From the NCBI RefSeq assembly GCF_003013695.1, contig NZ_CP027792.1, forward strand, positions 62,001 to 126,000: 64,000 bases of DNA, read 5' to 3'. Below the pieces are notes generated by a model. It had not been told where the DNA came from and searched no databases. It was given only the letters and a program-made list of their open reading frames with translations. How positions within the stretch are numbered: the first letter of the stretch is position 1; each line of letters starts with the position of its first letter. The translations under genes were made by a program, and so were the position numbers. This DNA is from Pulveribacter suum. GTDB taxonomy: Bacteria; Pseudomonadota; Gammaproteobacteria; Burkholderiales; Burkholderiaceae_C. Below, in pieces: positions 33,786-42,154 of this stretch.

Positions 33786-34922
33786 ATGGAACGCGATCAG
33801 GCGAGCAAATTCATCAACGACCTGCTCCGGCTGATGGTCAACCGCGGCGGCAGCGACCTGTTCATCACGGCGGAGTTTCCGCCCGCCATCAAGGTGGACG
33901 GCAAGATCACCAAGGTCTCGCCCCAGCCGCTCACGCCCGCGCACACGCTGACACTGGCGCGCTCCATCATGAGCGACCGCCAGATTGCCGACTTCGAGCG
34001 CACCAAGGAGTGCAACTTCGCCATCTCGCCGGCCGGCATCGGGCGCTTCCGGGTCAACGCCTTCATCCAGCAAAGCCGCGTGGGCATGGTGCTGCGCTCC
34101 ATCCCCACCACGCCGCCGACCATCGACGGGCTGGGCATGCCGCAGGTGCTCAAGGAGGTCGTCATGACCAAGCGCGGGCTGTGCATCCTGGTGGGCGCCA
34201 CGGGCTCGGGCAAGTCCACCACGCTGGCGGCCATGCTGGACTGGCGCAACGAGAACACCTTCGGCCACATCATCACCGTGGAGGACCCGGTGGAGTTCGT
34301 GCACCCGCACAAGAACTGCGTGGTCACCCAGCGCGAGATCGGGCTGGACACGGACAGCTGGGAAGCGGCACTGAAGAACACGCTGCGCCAGGCGCCGGAC
34401 GTGATCCTGATGGGCGAGATCCGCGACCGCGAGACGATGGAGCACGCGGTGGCCTTCTCCGAGACCGGCCACCTGTGCCTGGCCACACTGCACGCCAACA
34501 GCGCCAACCAGGCGTTGGACCGCATCATCAACTTCTTCCCCGAGGAGCGGCGCACCCAGCTGCTGATGGACCTGTCGCTGAACCTGCGCGCCATGGTCTC
34601 GCAGCGCTTGCTGCCGCGCCAGGACAGCAAGGGCCGCGCCGCCGCCGTGGAGATCATGCTCAACACTCCCTTGATCGCCGACCTCATCTTCAAGGGCGAC
34701 GTCACCGAGATCAAGGAGATCATGAAGAAGAGCCGCAACCTCGGCATGCAGACCTTCGACCAGTCACTGTTCGACCTGTTCGAGGCAAACGTCATCACCT
34801 ACGAGGACGCGCTGCGCAATGCCGACTCGGTCAACGACCTGCGCCTGCAGATCAAGCTCAGCAGCCAGCGCGCCAAGACCACCGACCTGGCCGCGGGCAC
34901 CGAGCACTTCGCGATCGTCTGA
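33786..34922 (+). CDS. pilU: Type IV pilus retraction ATPase PilU
   Basis: PilT paralogue that assists retraction; 378 residues from the ATG at 33786 (MERDQASKFINDLLRLMVNR). Walker A GATGSGKST, TVEDPVEFVHPHKN, Walker B DVILMGEIRDRE and HLCLATLHANSANQ are present. The C-terminal region reads TPLIADLIFKGD in place of PilT's AIRNLIRE, as is normal for PilU. An in-frame start 30 bases upstream is possible but lacks a ribosome-binding site. Together with pilT it probably forms one transcript. Confidence 0.95.
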   Translation: MERDQASKFINDLLRLMVNRGGSDLFITAEFPPAIKVDGKITKVSPQPLTPAHTLTLARSIMSDRQIADFERTKECNFAISPAGIGRFRVNAFIQQSRVGMVLRSIPTTPPTIDGLGMPQVLKEVVMTKRGLCILVGATGSGKSTTLAAMLDWRNENTFGHIITVEDPVEFVHPHKNCVVTQREIGLDTDSWEAALKNTLRQAPDVILMGEIRDRETMEHAVAFSETGHLCLATLHANSANQALDRIINFFPEERRTQLLMDLSLNLRAMVSQRLLPRQDSKGRAAAVEIMLNTPLIADLIFKGDVTEIKEIMKKSRNLGMQTFDQSLFDLFEANVITYEDALRNADSVNDLRLQIKLSSQRAKTTDLAAGTEHFAIV

Positions 34923-35011
34923 GGCGCCGCCCTCTTCGGGCCGCCTGCAGCCCGCCCCGGCCCGCCCGGCACCCTGCCGCGCGGGTCTTTCATTTTCCAA
35001 AGGAGACCGCC

Positions 35012-35947
35012 ATGAGCAGCAGCATCAACTCCCGCCCCTACGACGCCGTGCCGGCGCGCCACGTGGCCTTCCTGGGCCTGGGGGTCATGGGCTTTCCGAT
35101 GGCAGGGCACCTGGCACGGGCGGGCCACACGGTCACGGTCTATAACCGAACTGCTAGCAAATCGATAGCTTGGTGCGCAAAGTTTGGGGGCGCTGGAGGC
35201 CAAAAACATGCCGCGACGCCACGCGAGGCGGCGGCCGGGGCCGACATTGTCTTTTGCTGCGTTGGCAACGACGACGATCTGCGCTCGGTGGTGCTGGGCG
35301 AGGACGGGGCCTTTGCCGGCATGCAGCCGGGTGCCATCTTCGTGGACCACACCACGGCATCGGCCGCCGTGGCGCGCCAGCTGTACCAGGAGGCGCGCAC
35401 GCGCGGCCTGCAGTTTGTGGACGCCCCCGTCTCGGGCGGCCAGGCCGGCGCGCAAAACGGCCTGCTGACCGTGATGTGCGGCGGCGACCAGGAGGCGTTT
35501 GACGCCGTGCGTCCCGCGGGCATGGCCTTCGCCCGGGCCTTCACCCGCATCGGCGACAGCGGCGCCGGCCAGCTGGCCAAGATGGTCAACCAGGTCTGCA
35601 TTGCCGGGCTGGTGCAGGGCTTGTCGGAGGCGGTGGCTTTTGGCCAGCAGGCGGGCCTGGACATGCCGCTGGTGCTGGATGTGATCAGCAAGGGCGCGGC
35701 GCAGAGCTGGCAGATGGACAACCGCGGTAAGACCATGGCCGAAGGACGCTTCGACTTCGGCTTTGCCGTGGACTGGATGCGCAAGGACCTGGGCCTGGTA
35801 CTGGACGAGGCCAAGCGCAACGGCGCGCTGCTGCCCGTCACCGCCCTGGTGGACCAGTTCTATGCCGACGTGCAGCGCGCCGGCGGCGGTCGCTGGGACA
35901 CGTCCAGCCTCATCACGCGCCTGGCCGGCCAGCCCGGCAAGGCCTGA
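35012..35947 (+). CDS. NAD(P)-dependent 3-hydroxyisobutyrate dehydrogenase-like oxidoreductase
   Basis: 311-residue beta-hydroxyacid dehydrogenase. Rossmann motif GLGVMGFPMAGHLARAGH (23-40), substrate motif FVDAPVSGGQAGAQNG (near 132-147), and the catalytic lysine region GAGQLAKMVNQVC. AAAGGAG stands ahead of the ATG at 35012. Substrate could be 3-hydroxyisobutyrate, tartronate semialdehyde or a related acid; sequence alone does not decide. Residues 47-66 (between the nucleotide-binding motif and helix C) are encoded by an interspersed repeat (R8), yet the usual spacing is almost kept. It follows pilU by 89 bases but has no obvious pilus role. Confidence 0.9.
   Translation: MSSSINSRPYDAVPARHVAFLGLGVMGFPMAGHLARAGHTVTVYNRTASKSIAWCAKFGGAGGQKHAATPREAAAGADIVFCCVGNDDDLRSVVLGEDGAFAGMQPGAIFVDHTTASAAVARQLYQEARTRGLQFVDAPVSGGQAGAQNGLLTVMCGGDQEAFDAVRPAGMAFARAFTRIGDSGAGQLAKMVNQVCIAGLVQGLSEAVAFGQQAGLDMPLVLDVISKGAAQSWQMDNRGKTMAEGRFDFGFAVDWMRKDLGLVLDEAKRNGALLPVTALVDQFYADVQRAGGGRWDTSSLITRLAGQPGKA
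35151..35210 (+). repeat. Interspersed palindromic repeat, copy R8 (inside the dehydrogenase gene)
   Basis: On the plus strand: TGCTAGCAAATCGATAGCTT, a diverged middle, then GGGGCGCTGGAGGCC and AAAAACATG. It is in sense and in frame with the gene and encodes ASKSIAWCAKFGGAGGQK, related to the peptide from copy R6. Confidence 0.82.
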
Positions 35948-35959
35948 GGGGCAGCCCGC

Positions 35960-36628
35960 TCAGCGCCTGGCGGGGGCGCTGGCGGCGGCCGGGTCCTGCG
36001 TGACCGGCGCCGGCTGGGCCAGCTGGCGCTGGAGCTCCTCCTCGCTGATCACCTCAAACGCCCGCACCACCTTGCGCACGCCGTTCACGCCCCGGGCGAT
36101 CTCGGCGCTGCGCTTGGCCTCGCGCTGCGTCACCCGGCCCATCAGATAGACCACGTTGCGCTCGGTCACCACCTTGAAGGCGCTGGCCGTGAGGTCCTTG
36201 GCGTCCACCAGGCTGGCGCGCACCTTGCCGGTGATGAAGGTGTCGTTGGAGCGCTGCGTCAGGCTGGAGGGGGGCATGATGCCCAGATCGTTGACGACGG
36301 ACAGCACGTTCTCGACGCCACGCACGATCTGCTCGGCCTTCTGGCCATCCTCGGCAGTGGCCACTTCGCCGGTCAGCAGCACCTGGCGGTTGTAGCTGGT
36401 CACATTGATGTGGGCGCGGTCGCCCAGGGTTTCACGGATGCGGCTGGCGGCGCGCAGCTCGATGCCCTCGTCCTCGACCTGGGTGCCGGCCGTGCGGCGA
36501 TCGATGGCCATCAAGGTGCCAACCATGGCACCACCGCCAATGACCAGCGGTGCGCAGGCGGACAGCCCGGCGCCCAGGGCCGCGGCGGTGAGCACGGCCG
36601 CGCCAGCGCGCAAGAAACGTTCTTTCAT
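35960..36628 (-). CDS. dolP: BON-domain outer-membrane lipoprotein, DolP (YraP) type
   Basis: 222 residues with a signal peptide and lipobox (GAGLSAC, Cys about 25), then two BON domains (about 60-125 and 135-200; RAHINVTSYNRQVLLTGEVA and RNVVYLMGRVTQREA). E. coli DolP supports outer-membrane integrity at division sites. The tail is alanine/proline rich. The start ATG overlaps the stop of the SIS-domain gene by 4 bases (ATGA). Together with yraN and divergent rsmI this reproduces the E. coli yraL-yraN-diaA-dolP order. Confidence 0.9.
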   Translation of the reverse strand: MKERFLRAGAAVLTAAALGAGLSACAPLVIGGGAMVGTLMAIDRRTAGTQVEDEGIELRAASRIRETLGDRAHINVTSYNRQVLLTGEVATAEDGQKAEQIVRGVENVLSVVNDLGIMPPSSLTQRSNDTFITGKVRASLVDAKDLTASAFKVVTERNVVYLMGRVTQREAKRSAEIARGVNGVRKVVRAFEVISEEELQRQLAQPAPVTQDPAAASAPARR

Positions 36629-37221
36629 AGCAATATCTCCTGATCTCCAAGCAATTGGGCGTCCATGCCGTCGCACAGGCAGTGCAGCACCAGGGCCTGC
36701 ACCTCGCGCACCCGCGCGGGGCGATCGTGAGGCACGCAGATCTGCACGTCGGTCTCGCGCAGCAGTGCGGCCAGGGCGCCGCTGTCGCGGCCGCACAGGG
36801 CCACCACGGTCATGTCGCGCTCGTGCGCGGCCTGCACGGCCTGCAGCAGAGCCGCTTCGTTGCCACCGGTGGAGAACGCCAGCAACACATCCCCCGCCTG
36901 GCCCAGCGCGCGCACTTGGCGTGCGAGGGGCGCTGCAGCGGTGTCCGTGGCCGATGACGGCATCCAGGTGGCGTCCGGCACCAGCGCCAGGGCGGCCAGC
37001 TCGGGCCGCTCACGCTCGAAACCGCCCACGCACAAGGCCGCGAACTGCTGGGCCAAGGCGCCGCAAGGGCCGCTGCCGCAGGCCAGCAGCTTGGCGCCGC
37101 TGGTAATGGAGGCCACCAGCGCGTGCACCGCTGCGGCGATGGCGCCGCTCAGGGCCTGGGAGGTCTGGTATTTGAGATCGGCACTGTCGATGAAGTGCTG
37201 CTGGATCCGTTGCTCAAGCAT
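36625..37221 (-). CDS. diaA: SIS-domain protein, DiaA / phosphoheptose isomerase family
   Basis: 198 residues forming a single SIS (sugar isomerase) domain: LLACGSGPCGALAQQFAALC near 44-63, then GDVLLAFSTGGNEAALLQAV and VVALCGRDSG. Family members are either the DnaA-binding replication initiator DiaA or sedoheptulose-7-phosphate isomerase GmhA. The neighbourhood (yraN upstream, dolP downstream, rsmI divergent) favours DiaA, but GmhA-like activity cannot be excluded from sequence. Translationally coupled to dolP. Confidence 0.82.
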   Translation of the reverse strand: MLEQRIQQHFIDSADLKYQTSQALSGAIAAAVHALVASITSGAKLLACGSGPCGALAQQFAALCVGGFERERPELAALALVPDATWMPSSATDTAAAPLARQVRALGQAGDVLLAFSTGGNEAALLQAVQAAHERDMTVVALCGRDSGALAALLRETDVQICVPHDRPARVREVQALVLHCLCDGMDAQLLGDQEILL

Positions 37222-37250
37222 GGGCCGCAGATGATACCCGCGGGCCAGGC

Positions 37251-37652
37251 TCAGCCCGCGTCAAAGGCCGCGCGCAGCCACTGCAGCCGGCCCTGCTCGA
37301 TCAGCACCGCGTCGAAGCGGCAGGCCGGCGGCTGCGCCCAGCGCATCAGGTAGCACTGTGCAGCAAAGATGATGCGCCGCCGCTTGGTGATGCCAATGCT
37401 GGCGCCCGCGCCGCCGTGGCTGGCGCCAGCGCGGCTGCGCACCTCCACGAACACCAGAGTGCCGTCGGGCTCGCGCAGGATCAGGTCGATCTCGCCGCCG
37501 CCGCGCCCGACGGTCCGATAATTGCGCTGCACCAGCACCAGGCCGGCCGCCAGCAGATGGGCCAGCGCCTGGTCCTCGGCCGCCTGGCCGGCCACGCGCG
37601 TGGTCGCACCCTTGCCGGGCCGGCTTGCCCCATCGTCTTGAAGGAATCCCAT
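37251..37652 (-). CDS. yraN: YraN-family putative endonuclease (UPF0102)
   Basis: About 133 residues from the ATG at 37652 (MGFLQDDG); further starts lie at 37661 and above. The restriction-endonuclease-like core is visible: AEDQALAHLLAAGLVLVQRN, then GGGEIDLILREPDGTLVFVE (the Glu/Asp-x-Asp catalytic set) and VRSR. Function is unproven; the family is often next to rsmI and sometimes linked to Holliday-junction processing. The start codon abuts the start codon of divergent rsmI. Confidence 0.85.
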   Translation of the reverse strand: MGFLQDDGASRPGKGATTRVAGQAAEDQALAHLLAAGLVLVQRNYRTVGRGGGEIDLILREPDGTLVFVEVRSRAGASHGGAGASIGITKRRRIIFAAQCYLMRWAQPPACRFDAVLIEQGRLQWLRAAFDAG

Positions 37653-38569
37653 TGAGCGCATCCTTTGCATCGGCCCTTGGCGCCGCACGCGACGCGGCTG
37701 CCGCGCAGCATTATCCGCAGGGCGCCCTGTACGTCGTGGCCACGCCCATCGGCAACCTGGCCGACATGACCCTACGGGCGCTGCACGTGCTGCAGCTGGC
37801 CGACATCATCGCCTGCGAAGACACGCGCCACACCCACGCGCTGCTGCGCGCCTATGGCATCGACAAGGCCGGTGGCAGCCTGATCGCGCTGCATCAGCAC
37901 AACGAGGCCCAGGCTGCGCAGCAGGTGGTCGGTCAGCTGCGGCAGGGCCTGCGCGTGGCCTACGTGAGCGACGCCGGGACCCCCGGTGTAAGTGACCCGG
38001 GCGCGCGTCTGGTCGATGCCGTGCACCAGGCAGGCCTGCGCAGCATTCCGCTGCCGGGCGCCAGCAGCGTGACCACGGCGCTCAGTGTGGCGGGCTCGGT
38101 CGCTCCGGCCACGGAGGTACAGGGTTTCGTCTTCCAGGGATTTCTGCCGGCCCGTGCAGGAGAGCGCAGCGCGGCCATCCAGCAGCTGGCCAACGAGCCG
38201 CGCTGCGTGGTGCTGCTGGAGGCCCCCCACCGCATCCAGGAGCTGGCCACCGCCCTCGCAGTGCTGGGCGGGCGCCGCGTCACCCTCGCGCGCGAGCTCA
38301 CCAAACAGTTCGAGGAGGTCTCCAGCCATCCCGCAAGCGAGCTGTCTGCATGGCTTGCCGGCTCGCCCCAGCGGGTCCGCGGTGAGTTCGTAGTCCTGCT
38401 GCATCCCGCGGATGCCCAGAAGAATGAAGAAGGCGGGGACAGCGAGCGGGTATTGAGACTGCTGCTCGATGAGTTGCCCACCAAGACGGCAGTGAAACTG
38501 GCCGCTGAAATTACGGGGGCTGCGCGCAATGCCTTGTATGAGGCCGCCTTGCGCATGAAAAACGGCTGA
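37652..38569 (+). CDS. rsmI: 16S rRNA 2'-O-ribose C1402 methyltransferase RsmI
   Basis: SAM-dependent methyltransferase that modifies C1402 in the decoding centre of 16S rRNA. About 305 residues. I choose a TTG start at 37652 because AAGGA lies 7 bases upstream and the protein then begins MSASFASALGAARDA; no ATG is available near the expected start. Motifs: GALYVVATPIGNLADMTLRA, ACEDTRHTHALL, YVSDAGTPGVSDPG and LPGASSVTTALSVAG. A terminator follows at 38597. Confidence 0.92.
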   Translation: MSASFASALGAARDAAAAQHYPQGALYVVATPIGNLADMTLRALHVLQLADIIACEDTRHTHALLRAYGIDKAGGSLIALHQHNEAQAAQQVVGQLRQGLRVAYVSDAGTPGVSDPGARLVDAVHQAGLRSIPLPGASSVTTALSVAGSVAPATEVQGFVFQGFLPARAGERSAAIQQLANEPRCVVLLEAPHRIQELATALAVLGGRRVTLARELTKQFEEVSSHPASELSAWLAGSPQRVRGEFVVLLHPADAQKNEEGGDSERVLRLLLDELPTKTAVKLAAEITGAARNALYEAALRMKNG

Positions 38570-38596
38570 TGACGGCAAATCCGGCTGGCGCCGGAC

Positions 38597-38625
38597 AAAA
38601 AAAAGCCCGCATAAGCGGGCTTTTT
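38597..38625. terminator. Bidirectional rho-independent terminator between rsmI and tRNA-fMet
   Basis: AAAAGCCCGC (38601-38610), loop ATAA, GCGGGCTTTTT (38615-38625), preceded by an A-run. The A-run/stem/T-run layout serves both plus-strand rsmI and the minus-strand tRNA and ribosomal unit. Confidence 0.92.
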
Positions 38626-38652
38626 GAAATTCAGGCAGTTACCTGTTTTATT

Positions 38653-38729
<77 letters not shown>

Positions 38730-38740
38730 TCAGAAATGAA

Positions 38741-38746
38741 AGTATA
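38741..38746 (-). promoter_or_regulatory. Possible -10 box for tRNA-fMet
   Basis: TATACT on the minus strand, 11 bases upstream of the mature tRNA 5' end, in the short gap after rplQ. No good -35 box is seen at 16-18 bases; the best is a TTCCGC-like hexamer. It may provide tRNA transcription independent of the ribosomal operon. Confidence 0.35.
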
Positions 38747-38754
38747 CCCTAATT

Positions 38755-39156
38755 TCAGCCCTTGGCGGAAGTTTCGGCAACTTCGCCCACATTTTCTTCT
38801 GCGCGCTCGACGAACTCCACGTAAGCCATGGGTGCGTTGTCGCCGACGCGGAAGCCCATCTTCAGGATGCGCGTGTAGCCACCGGGGCGGGCCTTGAAGC
38901 GCGGGCCCAGTTCGTTGAACAGCTTGGTCACGCTGTCGCGATCACGCAGGCGATTGAAGGCCAGGCGGCGGTTGGCAACGGAGTCTTCCTTGGCCAGGGT
39001 GATCATGGGCTCGATCACGCGGCGCAGCTCCTTGGCCTTGGGGAGGGTGGTCTTGATGGCCTCGTGCTCGATGATCGAGTTCATCATGTTTTGCAGCATC
39101 GCAAGGCGGTGCGATGTCGTGCGGTTGAGTTTTCGCAGGCCGTGTCCGTGACGCAT
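38755..39156 (-). CDS. rplQ: 50S ribosomal protein L17
   Basis: 133 residues starting [20 protein letters not shown], the conserved L17 N-terminus, which fixes the ATG at 39156 over an in-frame start seven residues upstream. Complete family core ([20 protein letters not shown], then [15 protein letters not shown]). It is the last protein gene of the ribosomal unit, 84 bases after rpoA. Confidence 0.97.
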   Translation of the reverse strand: MRHGHGLRKLNRTTSHRLAMLQNMMNSIIEHEAIKTTLPKAKELRRVIEPMITLAKEDSVANRRLAFNRLRDRDSVTKLFNELGPRFKARPGGYTRILKMGFRVGDNAPMAYVEFVERAEENVGEVAETSAKG

Positions 39157-39240
39157 GGTGCTTTCCTTATCAATCAATTAAAACGGGCAGCCGTATCAGG
39201 TACTGCCCGGAGCACTCCCCAGGTGGGGACCAATGGCAGA

Positions 39241-40233
39241 TCAGCGCTTGTCCAGGCCGGCAGGCGGCCAGTTCTCGAGCTTCATGCCCAAGGTAAGGCC
39301 GCGGGAGGCGAGCACTTCCTTGATTTCGTTGAGCGACTTGCGGCCCAGGTTGGGCGTCTTGAGCAGCTCGTTCTCGGTGCGCTGGATCAGGTCACCGATG
39401 TAGTAGATGTTCTCGGCCTTCAGGCAGTTGGCCGAACGCACCGTGAGTTCCAGCTCGTCCACCGGACGCAGCAAGATCGGGTCGAACGTAGCAGCGCTGC
39501 GTGAGCTGGAGGGCGTGTCGAACGCCGCCAGTTCGCCGCCTTCAAGCTGCGCGAACACCGCCAGCTGCTCGACCAGAATCTTGGCCGACGCGCGCACGGC
39601 ATCTTCAGCCGAGATGGCACCGTTGGTCTCGATCTCCATGACCAGCTTGTCCAGGTCAGTACGCTGCTCCACGCGAGCGCTTTCCACCGTGTAGCTCACG
39701 CGGCGAATCGGCGAGAACGAGGCATCCAGCACGATACGACCGATGGACTTGGTGGACTCGTCGGCATAGCGGCGCAGGCTGCCGGGCACGTAGCCGCGGC
39801 CCTTCTCAACCTTGATCTGCATGTCGAGCTTGCCGCCGGCAGACAGGGTGGCGATCAGGTGGTCAGGGTTGACGATCTCGACGTCGTGCGGCGTCTGGAT
39901 GTCGCGCGCCGTCACGACGCCTTCTCCATCCTTGCGCAGCGACAACGTGACTTCATCACGGTTGTGCAGCTTGAATACGACGCCCTTGAGGTTCAGGAGG
40001 ATGTTCACGACATCTTCCTGCACGCCATCAATGGACGAATACTCGTGCAGCACGCTGGCGATCGTCACTTCCGTTGCTGCGTAGCCGACCATGGAAGACA
40101 GCAGAACCCTGCGCAGGGCATTGCCAAGCGTGTGGCCATAGCCGCGCTCAAAGGGCTCCAGTTCCACTTTGGCGCGATTGGGACCCAGCTGCTCGACGTT
40201 GATGGTCTTGGGCTTCAGCAAATTGGTTTGCAT
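39241..40233 (-). CDS. rpoA: DNA-directed RNA polymerase alpha subunit
   Basis: 330 residues. The N-terminal assembly domain ([20 protein letters not shown] near 30-49) is followed by a linker and the C-terminal domain (about 250-330; [20 protein letters not shown], then [12 protein letters not shown]) that contacts UP elements and activators. Normal length. It is separated from rpsD by 115 bases containing a hairpin (40288-40315). Confidence 0.98.
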   Translation of the reverse strand: MQTNLLKPKTINVEQLGPNRAKVELEPFERGYGHTLGNALRRVLLSSMVGYAATEVTIASVLHEYSSIDGVQEDVVNILLNLKGVVFKLHNRDEVTLSLRKDGEGVVTARDIQTPHDVEIVNPDHLIATLSAGGKLDMQIKVEKGRGYVPGSLRRYADESTKSIGRIVLDASFSPIRRVSYTVESARVEQRTDLDKLVMEIETNGAISAEDAVRASAKILVEQLAVFAQLEGGELAAFDTPSSSRSAATFDPILLRPVDELELTVRSANCLKAENIYYIGDLIQRTENELLKTPNLGRKSLNEIKEVLASRGLTLGMKLENWPPAGLDKR

Positions 40234-40287
40234 GCAGACTTCCTCTCAGTACCCCCAGCTCGTTACACCGGTAAGGCGGGTGAAGCG

Positions 40288-40315
40288 CCCCCACCGCGAT
40301 GCCTCGCGGTAGGGG
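40288..40315. promoter_or_regulatory. Hairpin in the rpsD-rpoA spacer
   Basis: Arms around CCCCACCGCGA and TCGCGGTAGGGG (one bulged or mismatched base) close a 4-base TGCC loop inside the 115-base spacer. It could act in processing, attenuation or S4-like feedback of the alpha operon. No T-run follows on the minus strand, so it is not a plain terminator. Confidence 0.4.
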
Positions 40316-40348
40316 AGTACGTTGTTTCCGGGCGGGAACCGCTCGGGA

Positions 40349-40972
40349 TTAACGCGAATACAACTCGACGATCAGCGATTCGTTGATGTCGGCACCGAAC
40401 TCATCACGATCCGGTGCCTTCTTGAAGACGCCTTCGGCTTTCTCGACGTTGACCTCGACCCAGGCAGCGATGCCGACCTGCTGCGCCAACTGCAGAGCCT
40501 CGGCAATGCGTGCCTGCTTCTTGGACTTCTCGCGCACGGCAACCACGTCGCCCACCTTCACAAGGTAGGAAGCGATGTTCACGGACTGGCCATTCACCGT
40601 AATGGCCTTGTGCGACACCAGCTGGCGCGCTTCGGCGCGGGTGGAGCCAAAGCCCATGCGGTACACGACGTTGTCCAGGCGGCTTTCCAGCAGGCCCATC
40701 AGGTTGGCGCCAGTGTTGCCACGGCGGCGCTCGGCTTCAGCGAAGTAGCGGCGAAACTGCTTTTCCAGCACGCCGTACATGCGCTTGACCTTCTGCTTCT
40801 CGCGCAGCTGCAGGCCGTAGTCAGAGGTGCGGGCACCGGACGTGCGGCCATGCTGGCCGGGCTTGGAGTCGAACTTGGCCTTGTCCGCGATCGAGCGGCG
40901 TGCGCTCTTGAGGAACAGGTCAGTTCCTTCGCGGCGGGAGAGTTTGGCCTTGGGGCCGAGATAACGTGCCAC
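40349..40972 (-). CDS. rpsD: 30S ribosomal protein S4
   Basis: 207 residues from a GTG start at 40972 ([20 protein letters not shown]). The S4 RNA-binding domain is at about 97-160 ([20 protein letters not shown], then [19 protein letters not shown]). It lacks the N-terminal zinc-binding cysteines found in some S4 proteins. S4 is a primary 16S rRNA binder and in E. coli represses this operon. The GTG start could keep translation low. Confidence 0.97.
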   Translation of the reverse strand: MARYLGPKAKLSRREGTDLFLKSARRSIADKAKFDSKPGQHGRTSGARTSDYGLQLREKQKVKRMYGVLEKQFRRYFAEAERRRGNTGANLMGLLESRLDNVVYRMGFGSTRAEARQLVSHKAITVNGQSVNIASYLVKVGDVVAVREKSKKQARIAEALQLAQQVGIAAWVEVNVEKAEGVFKKAPDRDEFGADINESLIVELYSR

Positions 40973-41070
40973 TTGAGTTTCCTTGGTATTTTCAGCTGCC
41001 GCAGGGTTGCTGCGGGAGCCACCCTCATCGCATGCGGATGCGAGGGGTGGCGGTGGACTTCAACGGGAGA

Positions 41071-41475
41071 TCAGATGCGGCGGCGCTTCTGAGGGCGGCA
41101 GCCGTTGTGCGGAACCGGCGTCACATCGGAGATCGACGTGATGCGGATGCCCAGGGCGCCCAGGGCGCGCACAGAGGACTCGCGACCGGGGCCGGGGCCC
41201 TTGATCTCGACGTCCAGATTCTTGACGCCCTGCTCCATGGCAGCGCGGCCAGCCACTTCCGAGGCCACCTGGGCAGCGAAGGGAGTGGACTTGCGCGAGC
41301 CCTTGAAGCCTTGACCACCCGACGAGGCCCAGGACAACGCGTTGCCCTGACGGTCAGTGATGGTGATGATGGTGTTGTTGAAGGAGGCGTGAACGTGGGC
41401 AATGCCGTCGGAGACGTTCTTGCGGACCTTCTTGCGCACGCGCTGGGCGGCGTTATTGGCGGGAGACTTTGCCAT
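41071..41475 (-). CDS. rpsK: 30S ribosomal protein S11
   Basis: 134 residues. Family core [20 protein letters not shown], and the conserved C-terminus ([19 protein letters not shown]). It lies in the platform of the 30S subunit. The gap to rpsD (98 bases) is AT-richer than its surroundings, with nothing clear in it. Confidence 0.97.
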   Translation of the reverse strand: MAKSPANNAAQRVRKKVRKNVSDGIAHVHASFNNTIITITDRQGNALSWASSGGQGFKGSRKSTPFAAQVASEVAGRAAMEQGVKNLDVEIKGPGPGRESSVRALGALGIRITSISDVTPVPHNGCRPQKRRRI

Positions 41476-41491
41476 GGGGTTCTTTCAGTCC

Positions 41492-41857
41492 TTACTTCTT
41501 CAGTGCCGCTGCGCCCTTGCGCGGACCCTTGCGGGTACGGGCATTGGTGCGGGTGCGCTGACCGCGCATCGGCAGGCCGCGGCGATGACGGAAGCCCCGG
41601 TAGCAGCCGATGTCCATCAGGCGCTTGATGTTCATCGTCGTCTCGCGACGCAGGTCACCTTCGATGGTGAACTGGGCGATCTGATCGCGGATCTTTTCCA
41701 GATCGGCGTCGGTCAATTCCTTGACCTTCTTGGAGTAGTCGATGCCGCATGCGTCGCAAATCTTGCGAGCACGGGTGCGCCCGATACCGTAGATGGCCGT
41801 CAGACCAATTTCGGCATGCTTGTGGGGCGGAATGTTGATACCAGCGATACGAGCCAT
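41492..41857 (-). CDS. rpsM: 30S ribosomal protein S13
   Basis: 121 residues beginning [20 protein letters not shown], with helix-two-turn-helix core and basic tail ([20 protein letters not shown]). It sits at the 30S head and contacts tRNA and L5 across the subunit bridge. The rpsK start follows its stop after 16 bases. Confidence 0.97.
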   Translation of the reverse strand: MARIAGINIPPHKHAEIGLTAIYGIGRTRARKICDACGIDYSKKVKELTDADLEKIRDQIAQFTIEGDLRRETTMNIKRLMDIGCYRGFRHRRGLPMRGQRTRTNARTRKGPRKGAAALKK

Positions 41858-41884
41858 GTGCGTCCTCTAATGATCGTTAAGCCA

Positions 41885-41998
41885 TCAGCCCTGGCGCTGC
41901 TTGTGACGCTGATCCGTGCAGATCACGCGCACCACACCCTTGCGGCGGATGATTTTGCAGTTGCGGCAGATCTTCTTTACCGAAGCCGAAACTCTCAT
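41885..41998 (-). CDS. rpmJ: 50S ribosomal protein L36
   Basis: 37 residues ([20 protein letters not shown], then [17 protein letters not shown]), too short for usual ORF lists. The zinc ligands C11, C14, C27 and H32 are intact, so this is the zinc-binding (C+) form. It lies between secY and rpsM. The 156 bases up to secY hold no infA gene, although infA commonly precedes rpmJ in other betaproteobacteria. Confidence 0.96.
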   Translation of the reverse strand: MRVSASVKKICRNCKIIRRKGVVRVICTDQRHKQRQG

Positions 41999-42154
41999 TG
42001 CATTCTCCTAAACTTGTCCAATCGTTCCGGCCCTCACGGGATACACGCGGAACACAAAAATCAGCCCGCGAGCGAACGTTGGGCATCAATGAAAATTGCC
42101 GCAATTCTGGCGAACCCGCCACTATAGCGGATTTGCCAAAATCAGGCCAGTGGG

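Noticed and set aside
42003..42154. infA or another small gene between secY and rpmJ
   Set aside because: The gap is 156 bases, too short for infA (about 219), and no frame with a ribosome-binding site and family features was seen.
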